Source of the DNA: Marinobacter sp. SS13-12
Lineage (GTDB): Bacteria; Pseudomonadota; Gammaproteobacteria; Pseudomonadales; Oleiphilaceae
Direction of reading: 5' to 3'
Assembly (NCBI RefSeq): GCF_030227115.1
Contig: NZ_JASSUA010000005.1
Span: 1-64,000 of the forward strand
DNA: 64,000 bases
A program made the translations under genes and the position numbers. Positions 39,595 through 49,485 of this stretch are shown in pieces. The number at the start of each line of letters is the position of its first letter. The first letter of the stretch is position 1. A model generated the notes under the pieces. The model was not told the DNA's origin and did not search any database. It saw only the letters and a program-made list of their open reading frames with translations.

Positions 39595-40416
39595 ATGTTT
39601 CAGGCCCTTATCCCGAGTGATCCTTTCGCATCCGGACCCATTGCCAAGCTCATCGACATGGGTGGCCCGGTCATGGCTGTGCTTTTAGTCATGTCTCTGG
39701 CGGGCATGATTACCTTTGTTTATCTGATGTTGTATGGCGCTTTGTTCGCGCCCCGCTATACCCGTCCTCTCCGGCGGGCAGTGCAGGAGTGGAAGCAGGA
39801 GCCAGACCAGAAGGTCATCGACCACCTGCGCAGTCAGACCCGGGGGGTTAGTCGGCTTAATCCACTGCATCCGCTGGTCCTGATGACCATGAACGGCAAA
39901 CTGCGCGGTGAGCCTGAAAGTAAGATTCGCGAAATGGTATCCCAGAAAGCCCAGCAGGTGCTGACTCCGTTTGAGGCCCCTCTGAAGATTATTGAAGTCA
40001 TTGCCGCTCTTGCGCCCCTGCTAGGTCTTCTCGGCACAGTAATGGGCATGATGGAGGCTTTCAGCACCATGGCCGCAGCCGAGGGCAGAGCCAGTGCCTC
40101 TCAGCTCAGCGGCGGCATCTACCAGGCCCTTACGACGACTGCTGCAGGCCTGATTGTTGCCATTCCGTTTGCAGCGCTGGCGGCCTGGATCGAATTTCGC
40201 CTGCGCCGGCTCCAGGGCACGATGAATTTGGTGCTGATTGAAACAATTAACAACGTCACGGGCAATGCCGACGAAACAGCTGGCGCATTCGGCGCCAACA
40301 CAACCTCCGAAAGTGAAGATCGTCCGACAACCACCCCTCCCCAGCCCGCAACCATGCCTGTCGCTTCAGAGGTCGAGTGGCAGGGCCGTCAGACCGTATC
40401 CAATGCTATTCGTTGA
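39595..40416 (+). CDS. exbB: ExbB/TolQ-family proton channel
   Basis: 273 residues. The first membrane segment is about 24-48 (GGPVMAVLLVMSLAGMITFVYLMLYG); the second and third lie around 140-165 (IIEVIAALAPLLGLLGTVMGMMEAF) and 180-205 (LTTTAAGLIVAIPFAALAAWIEF), with the conserved GLLGTVMGM and TTAAGL motifs. With ExbD it powers TonB-dependent uptake using the proton motive force. GGAGTCACC precedes the ATG. It is the first gene of a four-gene overlapping operon (exbB-exbD-exbD-tonB). The C-terminal ~45 residues are a polar tail. Confidence 0.93.
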   Translation: MFQALIPSDPFASGPIAKLIDMGGPVMAVLLVMSLAGMITFVYLMLYGALFAPRYTRPLRRAVQEWKQEPDQKVIDHLRSQTRGVSRLNPLHPLVLMTMNGKLRGEPESKIREMVSQKAQQVLTPFEAPLKIIEVIAALAPLLGLLGTVMGMMEAFSTMAAAEGRASASQLSGGIYQALTTTAAGLIVAIPFAALAAWIEFRLRRLQGTMNLVLIETINNVTGNADETAGAFGANTTSESEDRPTTTPPQPATMPVASEVEWQGRQTVSNAIR

Positions 40417-40807
40417 GCCCCGGCCCGCGCGGCCACTGGCAATCAGAATGACACCACTGATTGATGTAGTGTTCATTCTGCTGGTGTTTTTCATGCTAAC
40501 CACACGGCTTCTGCCGGTTAATCTTCTGGAAGTCAGCACCGAAGTGCAGTCAGAATCCGGTGGCCATCAGGGTGAGCAGGTGCCTGAAATACGCATTTTG
40601 GCCGGGCAACAACTTGAGTGGAACCACCAGATCTATCCGCTCAATGACCTTGTTCGCCAGCTCACAGGCGCAGCTATTGATCGGGTCAATGTTACATCCG
40701 CACCCGACGCCAATGTTCATGACTTTACCCTAGCGCTCAGCACTCTGGGCGCGAGCGGCATTGAGCCCAACTGGATGCGAGCAAAAGACGGGGATGTTGA
40801 CCGATGA
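40403..40807 (+). CDS. exbD: ExbD-family protein 1
   Basis: 134 residues from the ATG at 40403, inside the end of exbB. The single membrane segment with its conserved Asp is MTPLIDVVFILLVFFMLTTRLLPVN (Asp near residue 21). The periplasmic part follows (EVPEIRILAGQQLEWN, VNVTSAPDANVHDF). ExbD units sit in the ExbB pore and couple proton flow to TonB. The next gene overlaps by ATGA. Confidence 0.9.
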   Translation: MLFVEPRPARPLAIRMTPLIDVVFILLVFFMLTTRLLPVNLLEVSTEVQSESGGHQGEQVPEIRILAGQQLEWNHQIYPLNDLVRQLTGAAIDRVNVTSAPDANVHDFTLALSTLGASGIEPNWMRAKDGDVDR

Positions 40808-41244
40808 AAGACTCGCTCTCTCCCGCTTCCTCTGGGCCACTTTCCCCATCCTTCACGGCTGCCCCTAAATCACTGATGGAAAGAGTTGAAGATGCCTTAC
40901 TACCGCTGATTAACCTGGTTTTTCTGCTGCTGATGTTTTTCATTGTCGCCGGCGAAATGCAGAATCGGGTGCTTCCAGATTTGCCAGGCACAATTGCAGA
41001 AGAGGCCAGTGCCAGGGTTCAGGCCGACCTGGTGGTACTGGCAACCGGTGACTGGCAGGTCGATGGCAAAAACGTCGTCGCAAACAGTCTGTTCCGGCAC
41101 CTGCCGGCTTCCGACAGCAAGCCCTCGCTGACTGTTGGCGCTGCCGCTGGCACGGCCATGGCTGACCTGGAATCCTTGTTCAGTCTTTTGGCCGATGAGG
41201 GGTATCAGGACATTGTTCTGCTGACGGAGCCGTCGGGGGCATGA
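40804..41244 (+). CDS. exbD: ExbD-family protein 2
   Basis: 146 residues. The membrane segment is LLPLINLVFLLLMFFIVAGEM (residues about 33-53); note that Asn stands where the first ExbD has the proton-carrying Asp, so this copy may be structural or regulatory rather than proton-conducting. The periplasmic domain is typical (DLVVLATGDWQVDGKNV, IVLLTEPSG). Two ExbD genes in one tonB operon are known in some proteobacteria. Joined to its neighbours by ATGA overlaps. Confidence 0.88.
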   Translation: MKDSLSPASSGPLSPSFTAAPKSLMERVEDALLPLINLVFLLLMFFIVAGEMQNRVLPDLPGTIAEEASARVQADLVVLATGDWQVDGKNVVANSLFRHLPASDSKPSLTVGAAAGTAMADLESLFSLLADEGYQDIVLLTEPSGA

Positions 41245-41984
41245 ACCGGGGGGCTTCGATTCGCTGGTTGTTACTGCTGACATCGGCGATTATCACCTTT
41301 GGCGCGCTTGCTCTGGCACTACCGCCCGCCATACGGGAAATCAATCTGCAGGGCGCCACCAGCGTCAACCAGGCACCGGCGGTGAGAATCCGGTTGGCCA
41401 GTCCTCAGAAGCCTGCCCCGCAGCCGAAAACCGAAACGTTCGAACCTGAGCCTCAACCTGAACCAGAACCAGAGCCAGAGCCAGAACCTGAACCAGAGCC
41501 AGAGTCAAAACCTGAACCAAAGCCTGAGCCCAAACTATCACCCGCGCCACAGCCGGTTCCAGAATCCGAAACCTTGGTAGAAATCGTCGAAGCCGACGCA
41601 TCGAAAAGTGAAGAGCCTTCAGAGGATGTCACGGAGAAACAGGCTGAAGAAGAGAATGCCAGCCAGCAGGTGGAACTCAGCGCCGGAGATTCGTCCGAGG
41701 TAGACAGCTACCTGACTGAACTCAGCCGACACCTGAGCCGGTTCTACGAATACCCGCGCCGGTCACGCCGTCTAGGCCAGGAAGGTTCACCCGTAGTGGT
41801 GTTCGAATTTAACCGCGACGGCACCCTGGTGCGGCATTCAATAGGCAGGTCCTCAGATCACTCATTTTTGGATGACGCCGCCCTGGATATGCTTAAAGCT
41901 GCGGAGCCTCTGCCTGCAGTACCTGAATCCATGAGAGGAGAGAGTTTTACTTACGCATTGCCGGTTAGGTTCAGCCTACGCTGA
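41241..41984 (+). CDS. tonB: TonB
   Basis: 247 residues. N-terminal membrane anchor (RWLLLLTSAIITFGALALALP), then a Pro/Glu/Lys-rich spacer (about residues 60-110, with many EP pairs) and a C-terminal TonB domain (YLTELSRHLSRFYEYPRRSRRLGQEGSPVVVFEFNRDGTLVRHSIGRSS in sense, ending LPVRFSLR). It carries energy from ExbBD to outer-membrane receptors. No receptor gene lies in the window, so it must serve receptors elsewhere. Confidence 0.93.
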   Translation: MNRGASIRWLLLLTSAIITFGALALALPPAIREINLQGATSVNQAPAVRIRLASPQKPAPQPKTETFEPEPQPEPEPEPEPEPEPEPESKPEPKPEPKLSPAPQPVPESETLVEIVEADASKSEEPSEDVTEKQAEEENASQQVELSAGDSSEVDSYLTELSRHLSRFYEYPRRSRRLGQEGSPVVVFEFNRDGTLVRHSIGRSSDHSFLDDAALDMLKAAEPLPAVPESMRGESFTYALPVRFSLR

Positions 41985-42460
41985 GCAATTTCTTGCGTGA
42001 TTAGCAAGCTCGCGCCATGGCCGGTTTGGTCAAATGGCGTAGAAGTCGAGCTCATCAGTCATTTCCGCCGCCAGCCCGAGCTCGTCATTTTCCGGCCGCG
42101 GCTCTGCGGGCGATACCGTAAACTTTGTGACCAAGAAGCCGATGCTGGAAGACCACAACCGGGTAGAAATCTCAGTAGGCACGGATGAATTACTGCGCAC
42201 GACGGCAGATCTTAACCGCCGAATCGATGATAACGGGTTCTACCTCTTTGCCATGGACAGCTATAAAAAGAAGGTGGGCATAAGACGAAACACCCTGAAT
42301 GCTGCCGCCGATTTCGTAACCGCATTCCGTTTGGAGAGAGAGGCTTACCCTGTAAAAAGGACCGCTTTGAGAACGAAGGCGTTACGCCCGAATCTGAATG
42401 TCCGCTTTGCGACCAGGCCGAGCTTCCCAAACTCTTAAACAAAAGCGAACTTTGGTTGCT
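41985..42460. other. Gap with a doubtful open frame
   Basis: A GTG-started plus-strand frame (42127-42438, 103 residues, TKKPMLEDHNRVEISVGTDELL...) has reasonable codons but no family. Its end runs through the CCGCTTT and AAACAAAAGCGAAC repeat pieces shared with 39.2-39.4 kb. It may be a gene fragment. Confidence 0.3.
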
Positions 42461-42919
42461 TTAAAGGTCGTCCATGCGCCCTACCTGGCGAGCGAGACGC
42501 ATGGATTCGTTCTGCTCCATGGTCAACAGTGATTCCAGCAGTTCCTTTGCTTCTGGAATCTCGGCCTTTCCAACCAGTGTCTTGTAGAGATCAATAATCT
42601 GATCGTGGAAGTCAAAGACCTCGCGGGAGATGCCAGCGAAATCCAGCTTTGCGTAGGGCTCGTCGCAGGTTCGGTGAGTTTTGATCGGGTTATGAGAGAG
42701 GTAGTCGATAACTCGGGTCTCCAGAGCCTTCGCATCTCCCTGGCGCTCAAACTCGTTTACGATGCGCTCCATCTCGGACTCATGGGTTGCCAGGTAGTCC
42801 AACAGCGCCCTTGCCCGTTCCTCTTCATTCTTTGTTGCGCAATGGGACATGCAACGTGCCAGGTTGGCATGAAGATCCCGTGTCCACTCAATCAGCTCTC
42901 GAAATGTTCTAATGTCCAT
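42461..42919 (-). CDS. Helical protein, possibly ferritin- or hemerythrin-like
   Basis: 152 residues, nearly all helical, starting MDIRTFRELIEWTRDLHANLARCMSHCATKNEEERARALLDYLATHESEMERIVNEF in sense. His and Glu residues at helix spacing (HANL, MSHCATK, HESEM, HDQIIDL) resemble ferritin-like or hemerythrin-like four-helix proteins that bind metals. The call is by pattern only. It faces the copper region and begins 270 bases from the next gene. Confidence 0.55.
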   Translation of the reverse strand: MDIRTFRELIEWTRDLHANLARCMSHCATKNEEERARALLDYLATHESEMERIVNEFERQGDAKALETRVIDYLSHNPIKTHRTCDEPYAKLDFAGISREVFDFHDQIIDLYKTLVGKAEIPEAKELLESLLTMEQNESMRLARQVGRMDDL

Positions 42920-43019
42920 TCCAGATTACCTCTTACACATGGTTAATGATGTTGGATGCAAAAACACGTCCTTGTTCGGACCCAGGAGGGAGTCGGTGAC
43001 GTTCTGCCAGCAAACCACA

Positions 43020-43042
43020 TTCACCTGAATTCAAACTGAATG
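43020..43042. promoter_or_regulatory. CTGAATTCA-type site
   Basis: TTCACCTGAATTCAAACTGAA; matches the motif found before the CopR-like and second response regulator genes. It stands about 150 bases before the gene at 43189. Confidence 0.5.
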
Positions 43043-43188
43043 ACCAGAGCGGTCCGGCTCGGACGTTGATCTCAATCAAATGCCTCATCGCCCGACAAAA
43101 ATAACATTGTCGTAGCTTGACGTATGACCAGATCAAAGGTTTTATATTGAATACGAGTGACATCAGGATCGCTATAGCCGTTCAACTC

Positions 43189-43584
43189 ATGGAAACCAAC
43201 ATGCCTTCTCGCCAATTCCTTGCAGCATTGTTAAGCATTCTGCTGTTCATCGGCGGCCCGACTCAGAGGCTTGCCGGGGTAGCGAATGCCGATGCGGCGA
43301 ACACGAGCATCAGCGCAGCCGACTGGGACGGAATGACCCAGACCAGGGCCAGTACCTCAGGCATAAATCATTCCAAAATGGCTGTGGATTGCGATACCTC
43401 CGAGCAACAAAATTGTCACCGGGCGGCCTCTCACTGCGCTTCAGCTTCGGTTTATGGCATGGCCACAGCAACATCAGTGCCTTCCATTCAAACTGCTGCC
43501 CACGTTGACGCCATACCTTTCTGGGCGGTTTACCGCAGCCCGATTTCCGATGTCCTGACGCCCCCTCCTGACACCCTCTCCTGA
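43189..43584 (+). CDS. Exported hypothetical protein of the copper region
   Basis: About 131 residues from the ATG at 43189 (or 127 from 43201). A hydrophobic export segment (PSRQFLAALLSILLFIGGP) is followed by a polar mature part with CDTSEQQNCHRAASHCASAS, Cys and His that could bind metal, and a short hydrophobic end. It resembles small DUF2946-type proteins near copper genes. The next gene (DUF411) lies 120 bases on, same strand. Confidence 0.55.
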   Translation: METNMPSRQFLAALLSILLFIGGPTQRLAGVANADAANTSISAADWDGMTQTRASTSGINHSKMAVDCDTSEQQNCHRAASHCASASVYGMATATSVPSIQTAAHVDAIPFWAVYRSPISDVLTPPPDTLS

Positions 43585-43703
43585 TCCTCTCACAGCTTCA
43601 TCACCGTGGGCCGCAACGCCCGGAAAACCGGATTTACATTCATATTAACAGGCTGGGCCGGCTTCACAGAGTCATAGGCGGGCAAACCTGTCAGGAGATC
43701 ACC

Positions 43704-44216
43704 ATGAAGACCAGAAAACTTGCCCTTTACACTGGCGTAGCTGTCATTGCGCTCGCCGCCGGTGCCACCACGCTGGCAATCCAGGCCAACGAATCCGCCG
43801 AAACATCACCCCCTCCGGCCTCGATCAGCCAAGCCGGGCCTGCCATTACCATCTATAAAAGCCCAAGCTGTGGCTGCTGCGAGGGGTGGGTTGAGCACCT
43901 TGAGGCCAGCGGCTTCAAGACCCGGGTAATCGATACCGACGACGTCAGTGCGATCAAGCAGACCCATGGCGTACCCGGAGAGCTAGCCTCCTGTCACACC
44001 GGGCTGATCGGTGACCTGGTAATCGAGGGCCATGTGCCGGCGGACGATATCCTCGCTTACCTGGAAAACCCCCAATTCAATACCGTCGGACTGACAGTTC
44101 CGGGTATGGTCCAAGGCAGTCCCGGCATGGAAACCGGGCGGAAGGACGACTACCAGGTTATCGCCTTCCGCGCCAACGGCCAGCAAAGCGTATTCCGCGA
44201 ACACAGCGATTACTGA
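43704..44216 (+). CDS. DUF411 copper-associated periplasmic protein
   Basis: 170 residues. Signal peptide of about 27 residues (LALYTGVAVIALAAGATTLAIQA). The DUF411 domain is clear: ITIYKSPSCGCCEGWVEHLEASGF (CGCC near residue 57), PGELASCHTGLIGDLVIEGHVPADDI, LTVPGMVQGSPGME. The thioredoxin-like fold with CxxC-type cysteines and the company of copper genes point to periplasmic copper binding. GGAG lies upstream of the ATG. Confidence 0.9.
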   Translation: MKTRKLALYTGVAVIALAAGATTLAIQANESAETSPPPASISQAGPAITIYKSPSCGCCEGWVEHLEASGFKTRVIDTDDVSAIKQTHGVPGELASCHTGLIGDLVIEGHVPADDILAYLENPQFNTVGLTVPGMVQGSPGMETGRKDDYQVIAFRANGQQSVFREHSDY

Positions 44217-44266
44217 GACCAGTCCCTGCCAACGGCAAGGAATACCACGGATTCTGGAGATTCTGA

Positions 44267-44989
44267 ATGCCAGACCTTGCAACCTGGGGCACCCTGGCCG
44301 CTTTTCTCGGCGGCCTGGTGTCCTTCTTCTCACCCTGCACCCTGCCACTGGTTCCGGGCTACTTGTCCGTGGTTACCGGTGGTGCCGTAACCGAGGCCTC
44401 GAACCGGCTCAAAGCCCTGTGGCTGAGTGTCTGTTTTGTGCTCGGCTTCAGCCTGGTATTTGTTGCCCTGGGCGCAAGCGCAAGCCTTCTGGGGCAATGG
44501 CTGATGGCCTACCGTCAGGAAGCCAATCTGGTGGCCGGCGTACTGATTATTCTCATGGGCCTGTTCATGCTGAGCTGGTGGAGCATGCCAGCCCTGCAAC
44601 GGGACTGGCGTCTAGGGCATACGCTGGAGGGCGGGCGACCGACCGCCGCTTTCGTGCTGGGGGTGGCATTCGCCGTCGGCTGGACGCCATGTATCGGCCC
44701 CATACTCGGAGCCATACTGGCACTCAGCTCAACCCATGCCAACGCGGAAACGGGCATGCTGTATCTTGCGGTGTATTCGCTGGGTCTGGCGCTGCCATTC
44801 CTTGGAACCGCACTGTTCATCGAGCACTTTCGCGAGCGGATGCGAGGGTTCAGTCGTTGGAGCAGACCACTGAGGGCAGTGGCGGGGCTGGGGCTGGTGT
44901 TAATGGGCGTGATGGTGTTAACCGGCCAGATGACCCGCTTTGCTTCGTGGATGCTATCCACCTTTCCGGTTCTGGGGGATCTGGGCTAG
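44267..44989 (+). CDS. CcdA/DsbD-like membrane thiol carrier
   Basis: 240 residues with six membrane segments. The first holds GGLVSFFSPCTLPLVPGYLSV with the conserved Pro-Cys; the fourth has FAVGWTPCIGPILGAIL with the partner Cys. CcdA moves reducing power across the membrane, here probably to keep the CGCC motif of the preceding DUF411 protein or copper ligands reduced. It follows DUF411 by 50 bases, likely one transcript, ended by the terminator at 45002-45031. Confidence 0.9.
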   Translation: MPDLATWGTLAAFLGGLVSFFSPCTLPLVPGYLSVVTGGAVTEASNRLKALWLSVCFVLGFSLVFVALGASASLLGQWLMAYRQEANLVAGVLIILMGLFMLSWWSMPALQRDWRLGHTLEGGRPTAAFVLGVAFAVGWTPCIGPILGAILALSSTHANAETGMLYLAVYSLGLALPFLGTALFIEHFRERMRGFSRWSRPLRAVAGLGLVLMGVMVLTGQMTRFASWMLSTFPVLGDLG

Positions 44990-45001
44990 TAGATAAAGAA
45001 A

Positions 45002-45031
45002 CTCCCGGCTCAAATATTCCGGGAGGTTTTT
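45002..45031 (+). terminator. Rho-independent terminator
   Basis: CTCCCGG/CCGGGAG stem followed by TTTTT, just past the CcdA-like gene. Confidence 0.85.
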
Positions 45032-45074
45032 ATGGCTTCGGGTCGATAATAGATTCCTCTTCGTGTTAAGACAA

Positions 45075-45461
45075 TCAGACCGCCTGAACGACTTCAGAAA
45101 GCATATCCCTGACTTTCCCGGCAACCTGCTTGAGGTCTTCATTATCAATGGCGGACATGGAAGCCACCGGATCCACTGCACTTACCTCAATGCCCTCCGA
45201 AACCTCACGAAGAATAACGTTGCAAGGCAGCATGGCACCCACGCGAGGCTCCACACCGATGGCTTCCCAGGCCATGCCAGGATTGCAGGCCCCGAGAATC
45301 CGATAAGCCGACATGTCCTTGTCCAGCTTTTTCTTCATGGTGGCTTTGACATCAATTTCCGTCAGTATCCCGAAACCGTGGTCGGTAAGGGCCTGGCGCG
45401 CTCTTTGATCTACGCCCTCGAAATCTGCATCTTTGATAATTCGATTGATCGTGTATGACAT
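45075..45461 (-). CDS. DUF302 protein
   Basis: 128 residues from the ATG at 45461 (GGAGATAGCC before it). The DUF302 signature is present (DFEGVDQRARQALTDHGFGILTEIDVKATMKKKL, YRILGACNPGMAWEAIG, GAMLPCNVILRE). Role unknown; the fold is alpha/beta, and the genes are often beside metal or sulfur genes. It is the last gene after the P-type ATPase, 32 bases downstream of that stop, on the same strand. Confidence 0.88.
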   Translation of the reverse strand: MSYTINRIIKDADFEGVDQRARQALTDHGFGILTEIDVKATMKKKLDKDMSAYRILGACNPGMAWEAIGVEPRVGAMLPCNVILREVSEGIEVSAVDPVASMSAIDNEDLKQVAGKVRDMLSEVVQAV

Positions 45462-45492
45462 GGCTATCTCCAATGATTCGGAAGTTCATTGT

Positions 45493-47871
45493 TTATTGAT
45501 TGAGCTTCACCACCCTCAAACGCAGCGCATTCACTATCACGCTGACTGAGGACAGCGACATGGCGGCCGCTGCAAAAATCGGCGAAAGCAGTATGCCGAA
45601 AAACGGATACAGAACTCCTGCCGCAATAGGAACGCCAGCAGAGTTGTATATAAATGCAAAAAACAGGTTCTGCCGGATATTGCGCATAGTCGCCAGAGAC
45701 AAACGGCGCGCTTCCACAATACCCATCAAATCGCCGCGCAGCAGGGTAATGCCGGCGCTTTCAATGGCCACATCGGTGCCGGTGCCCATGGCCACACCGA
45801 CATCCGCCGTTGCCAGTGCAGGCGCATCGTTTACGCCGTCACCCGCCATCACGACAACACGGCCTTCATCTTTCAGACGCTGGACGATCTTGCCCTTATC
45901 TTCCGGCAGGACTTCCGCTTCCACTTCGTCGATATGCAGTTTTCGGGCGACTGCTTCAGCTGAAGTGCGGTTATCGCCGGTCAGCATGACCACCCGGATG
46001 CCGTCTTTTTGCAGCGCGGAAATAGCGGCTTCGGTGGTTTCCTTGACCGGGTCGGCGATGGCTAACAACCCCGCGATGCTTCCGTCGACGGCGGCAAAAA
46101 TCACGGTAGCGCCATCCTTTCGGAGCTGGTCGGCTTCGCCGTCAAATGTCGCAGTGTCGACATTCTCTGACTCCATGAGAAGGCGGTTGCCAAGTAGCAC
46201 CCGCTTGCCGTCGATTCGACCGGTGACCCCTTTGCCATTCGGGGAGTCAAAGTCTTCCGCATCAGGAAGCTTCACGTCCATGCCCTTGGCTTTATCGAGA
46301 ATGGCGTGAGCCAGTGGATGCTCACTGCCTTTCTCCAGGCCGCCGGCAAAGCGCATCAAACTACTGTCATCGAAACCATTTGCCGCGACGATTCGGGTGA
46401 CTTGCGGCTTGCCCTCCGTCAGCGTGCCGGTTTTATCGACCACCACGGTGTCCACCTTTTCCATTCGCTCCAGCGCTTCCGCGTCGCGGATCAGCACACC
46501 ACTCTGGGCACCGCGCCCGACACCCACCATGATCGACATGGGCGTTGCCAGGCCCAAAGCACAGGGACAGGCAATAATCAGTACGCTCACAGCGGCAATT
46601 AACCCAAAGGCCATGGGCGGTGCTGGCCCAAAGAATGACCAGGCGATAAAGGCGATAATGGCGATCACAATTACGGCCGGCACAAAGTATCCTGCCACCT
46701 TGTCTGCCAGCCCCTGGATCGGCGCGCGGCTACGCTGGGCGCTGGCCACCATCTGCACGATCTGGGACAGCATGGTATCGCGGCCAACTTTGTCGGCCCG
46801 CATGATGAAGCTGCCCTGCTGGTTTATGCTGCCGCCGATCACTTGGTCGCCGGATTTCTTGCTGACCGCCAGGGGCTCGCCGGTCACCATGGACTCATCC
46901 ACGTTGGAGCTGCCTTCGAGCACCTCGCCGTCCAGCGGGACCTTGTCACCGGGGCGCACCCGCAGGCGGTCACCGACCTTTACCTGATCCAGCGATACAT
47001 CGGACTCACCGTCATCATCGTCCAGTTTTCTGGCGGTGGCGGGCGCCAGGTCAAGCAGAGCCTTGATGGCACCGGAGGTTTTCTCCCGGGCCCGCAATTC
47101 CAGTACCTGCCCGAGCAATACCAACACCACAATGACCGCAGCCGCCTCAAAGTACACCGCCACCGAGCCATCGTCCTGCCGGAAGGCGCCCGGGAATACC
47201 TGGGGTGCAAGTGTGGCTACCAGGCTATAGATCAACGCCACACCGGTACCAATGGATATCAGTGTGAACATGTTCAGGTTGCGACTGACCAGGGATTTCC
47301 AGCCCCGGACAAAGAAGGGCCATCCACACCAGAGCACCACTGGCGTTGCAAGCACCAGCTGAATCCAGTTGGACATCTGAGGAGCAACAATATGGTCAAG
47401 CCCGGTCAGGTGCCCGCCCATTTCCAGCACCAGGACCGGCAATGTCAGAACCAGGCCAATCCAGAACCGGCGGGTCATGTCCTTGAGTTCTGCCGACGGC
47501 CCGTCGTCCAGGCTCACCTGCTCTGGCTCCAGGGCCATCCCACAAATGGGGCAGTCCCCCGGGCTTTGCTGGCGAATTTCCGGATGCATGGGGCAGGTAT
47601 ACATGGTGCCCGGCGCTACCGGCTCTTGCTGCTTCTTTTCCTCACCGAGGTACTGTTCCGGGTCCTCGTCAAACTTGGTCTGGCAGCGTGACGAGCAGAA
47701 ATACCAGGTTTTGCCACCGTGTTCGCTGCGGTGCTCTGCCGAGTGGGGATCCACCGACATGCCGCAAACCGGATCCTTCACTGCGTGCTCCCCGGCAGCT
47801 TTTTGATCATGACTGTGGTTATGACTGTGGTTATGACTGTCATGGTGGTGGGCGTGTTGATGCTCAGCCAT
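45493..47871 (-). CDS. Copper-exporting P1B-type ATPase
   Basis: 792 residues from the ATG at 47871 (AGGAGA before it). Order: a His-rich leader (about 1-25), a YHS domain ([18 protein letters not shown]), a heavy-metal-binding stretch ([26 protein letters not shown]), eight membrane segments, TGEP actuator, the copper motif [11 protein letters not shown], phosphorylation site [11 protein letters not shown] and [10 protein letters not shown]. No classical CxxC HMA domain is present; the CopA/SilP-like group with YHS and this Cys-rich segment is the match. It exports Cu(I) or Ag(I). Overlaps the upstream 75-residue gene by eight bases. Confidence 0.95.
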   Translation of the reverse strand: MAEHQHAHHHDSHNHSHNHSHDQKAAGEHAVKDPVCGMSVDPHSAEHRSEHGGKTWYFCSSRCQTKFDEDPEQYLGEEKKQQEPVAPGTMYTCPMHPEIRQQSPGDCPICGMALEPEQVSLDDGPSAELKDMTRRFWIGLVLTLPVLVLEMGGHLTGLDHIVAPQMSNWIQLVLATPVVLWCGWPFFVRGWKSLVSRNLNMFTLISIGTGVALIYSLVATLAPQVFPGAFRQDDGSVAVYFEAAAVIVVLVLLGQVLELRAREKTSGAIKALLDLAPATARKLDDDDGESDVSLDQVKVGDRLRVRPGDKVPLDGEVLEGSSNVDESMVTGEPLAVSKKSGDQVIGGSINQQGSFIMRADKVGRDTMLSQIVQMVASAQRSRAPIQGLADKVAGYFVPAVIVIAIIAFIAWSFFGPAPPMAFGLIAAVSVLIIACPCALGLATPMSIMVGVGRGAQSGVLIRDAEALERMEKVDTVVVDKTGTLTEGKPQVTRIVAANGFDDSSLMRFAGGLEKGSEHPLAHAILDKAKGMDVKLPDAEDFDSPNGKGVTGRIDGKRVLLGNRLLMESENVDTATFDGEADQLRKDGATVIFAAVDGSIAGLLAIADPVKETTEAAISALQKDGIRVVMLTGDNRTSAEAVARKLHIDEVEAEVLPEDKGKIVQRLKDEGRVVVMAGDGVNDAPALATADVGVAMGTGTDVAIESAGITLLRGDLMGIVEARRLSLATMRNIRQNLFFAFIYNSAGVPIAAGVLYPFFGILLSPIFAAAAMSLSSVSVIVNALRLRVVKLNQ

Positions 47872-48091
47872 TCTGATCTCCTGTTTTATCGGCGGGCCAG
47901 TCTGCAAATGCAATGAAATACAGCAGAACCAGATTGACGATAGGGATCAGTATCAGTACACCCATCCACCCCGGATACCCCGTGCGCTGGCAAATACGCC
48001 AGGCCGGAATGACGACCACAATGGCAATCACCAGCATCCACAGCCAGTGGCCTGCCCACATGGTGTTCCCGAACATGTTATCTCCCATCAT
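47864..48091 (-). CDS. Small inner-membrane protein before the copper ATPase
   Basis: 75 residues with two membrane segments ([19 protein letters not shown] and [22 protein letters not shown]). GTGAGG lies upstream. Its stop overlaps the start of the ATPase gene, so it is co-translated. No known function; a helper or assembly factor for the pump is possible. Confidence 0.8.
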   Translation of the reverse strand: MMGDNMFGNTMWAGHWLWMLVIAIVVVIPAWRICQRTGYPGWMGVLILIPIVNLVLLYFIAFADWPADKTGDQNG

Positions 48092-48118
48092 GGCAATAGC
48101 CTCACTTCCTGATTCTGG

Positions 48119-49474
48119 TTAATGGTGACGATGCGCGTGACTCTCTTCCTGTTTCGCTTGCGCGGATTCCGGCGATCTTTTCAGGAAAATCTGCTCGGAA
48201 ACTGCAAGCACAATCATGGTGACCACGGCCACGCCAATAACAAAGGGGTCCGTATTCAGCTTGACCCAGACAAAGCCGCCAAGCACCAGCAGATCCAACA
48301 GGATGGCTGTCGCCGGTACCCACACATTGGACTTCACGTCCTCACGCAGGTAGCGCAAAACGCCCCAATGGATGGCAATGTCCATGATCAGGTAAAAAAT
48401 GATGCCTAGCGCTGCAATCCGGGAGAGGTCAAAGAAGGCCGTCAGAATCAGCCCCAGGACCACGGTGTAGACCAGCGTGTGCTTTTGGATACTGCCCGGC
48501 ATACCGAAATGACGATGCGGAACCAGCTTCATTTCGGTCAGCATGGCCAACATGCGCGAAACGGCGAATATGCTTGCGAGGATGCCACCCGCGGTGGCCA
48601 TCATGGCAATGGCGACGGTGAACCAGACCGCATACTCTCCCAATGCCGGGCGCGCTGCGGCAGCAAGCGAATAGTCCTGCGTTTCGATGATTTCAGCCAG
48701 CGACAGGTTGCTGGCCACAGCAAAACCAACCAGGGTGTAAATCACCACGCAGGCCGCGATGGAAATAATGATGGCTCGCCCTACATTTCGCTTGGGATCT
48801 ATTACTTCGGAGCCGCTGTTAGTGATCGTGGTGAAGCCCTTGAAGGCGAGTATTCCAAGTGCTGTCGCACCCAAGAAATTACCCGTTGCTCCAGCTTCGC
48901 CCGCGCTTGAAAAGTCGACCGACAGACTATCGGCAACCCAGACACCCACCAGCCCGAAGACCAGAATGCCGCCAATTTTCAGAATGCCGATGAACGAGGC
49001 CACCCCCTGAATCATCCGGTTACCCAGCAGATTGATCAGAAACGCGGCCAGGATCAGAGAGACGCCAAGAATGGGCACCATGCGGCCGCTGTCATCACCG
49101 CCGAACAGCTGCATGGTGTAGGAACCGAAGGTACGCGCTAGAAAGCTCTGGGCAATCACCATCGAGAAATACATCAGCAAAGCGTTAAACGCCGTCGGCA
49201 GGCGGTTGCCATAGGCTTTGTGAAGGTACATGCCAATGCCCCCGGCTGACGGGTAGGCATTGGATATTTTGATGTAGGAATAAGCGCTAAAGCCGACGAT
49301 CACCGCAGCGGCCAGAAACGCCAACGGGAAAAGAACGCCGGTCATCTGCGCCATCTGCCCAGTCAACGCAAAGATACCGGCGCCAATCATGACGCCGGTA
49401 CCCAGCATGACAGTTCCTGAGAGTGTGAGACTGCCTTCCTTATAACGAGTGGTTCTGTCCTGCTCCCCGCTCAT
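48119..49474 (-). CDS. APC-superfamily transporter with His-rich tail
   Basis: 451 residues, 12 predicted membrane segments. The N-terminal GTGVMIGAGIFALTG is the APC substrate-binding loop, and SGSEVIDPKRNVGRAI is typical of the superfamily. The C-terminus ends SHAHRHH, an odd metal-binding-like tail. It stands in one strand run with the small membrane protein and copper ATPase (27 bases to the next gene). Substrate not predictable; association with copper genes suggests amino acid or metal-complex transport. Confidence 0.88.
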   Translation of the reverse strand: MSGEQDRTTRYKEGSLTLSGTVMLGTGVMIGAGIFALTGQMAQMTGVLFPLAFLAAAVIVGFSAYSYIKISNAYPSAGGIGMYLHKAYGNRLPTAFNALLMYFSMVIAQSFLARTFGSYTMQLFGGDDSGRMVPILGVSLILAAFLINLLGNRMIQGVASFIGILKIGGILVFGLVGVWVADSLSVDFSSAGEAGATGNFLGATALGILAFKGFTTITNSGSEVIDPKRNVGRAIIISIAACVVIYTLVGFAVASNLSLAEIIETQDYSLAAAARPALGEYAVWFTVAIAMMATAGGILASIFAVSRMLAMLTEMKLVPHRHFGMPGSIQKHTLVYTVVLGLILTAFFDLSRIAALGIIFYLIMDIAIHWGVLRYLREDVKSNVWVPATAILLDLLVLGGFVWVKLNTDPFVIGVAVVTMIVLAVSEQIFLKRSPESAQAKQEESHAHRHH

Positions 49475-49485
49475 CTAACCTCCGG

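Noticed and set aside
41445..41530. Simple repeat of GAACCTGAGCC type
   Set aside because: Codes for the Pro-Glu spacer of TonB; not an independent repeat.
46843..47691. Plus-strand frame of 282 residues
   Set aside because: Antisense to the copper ATPase; no family features.
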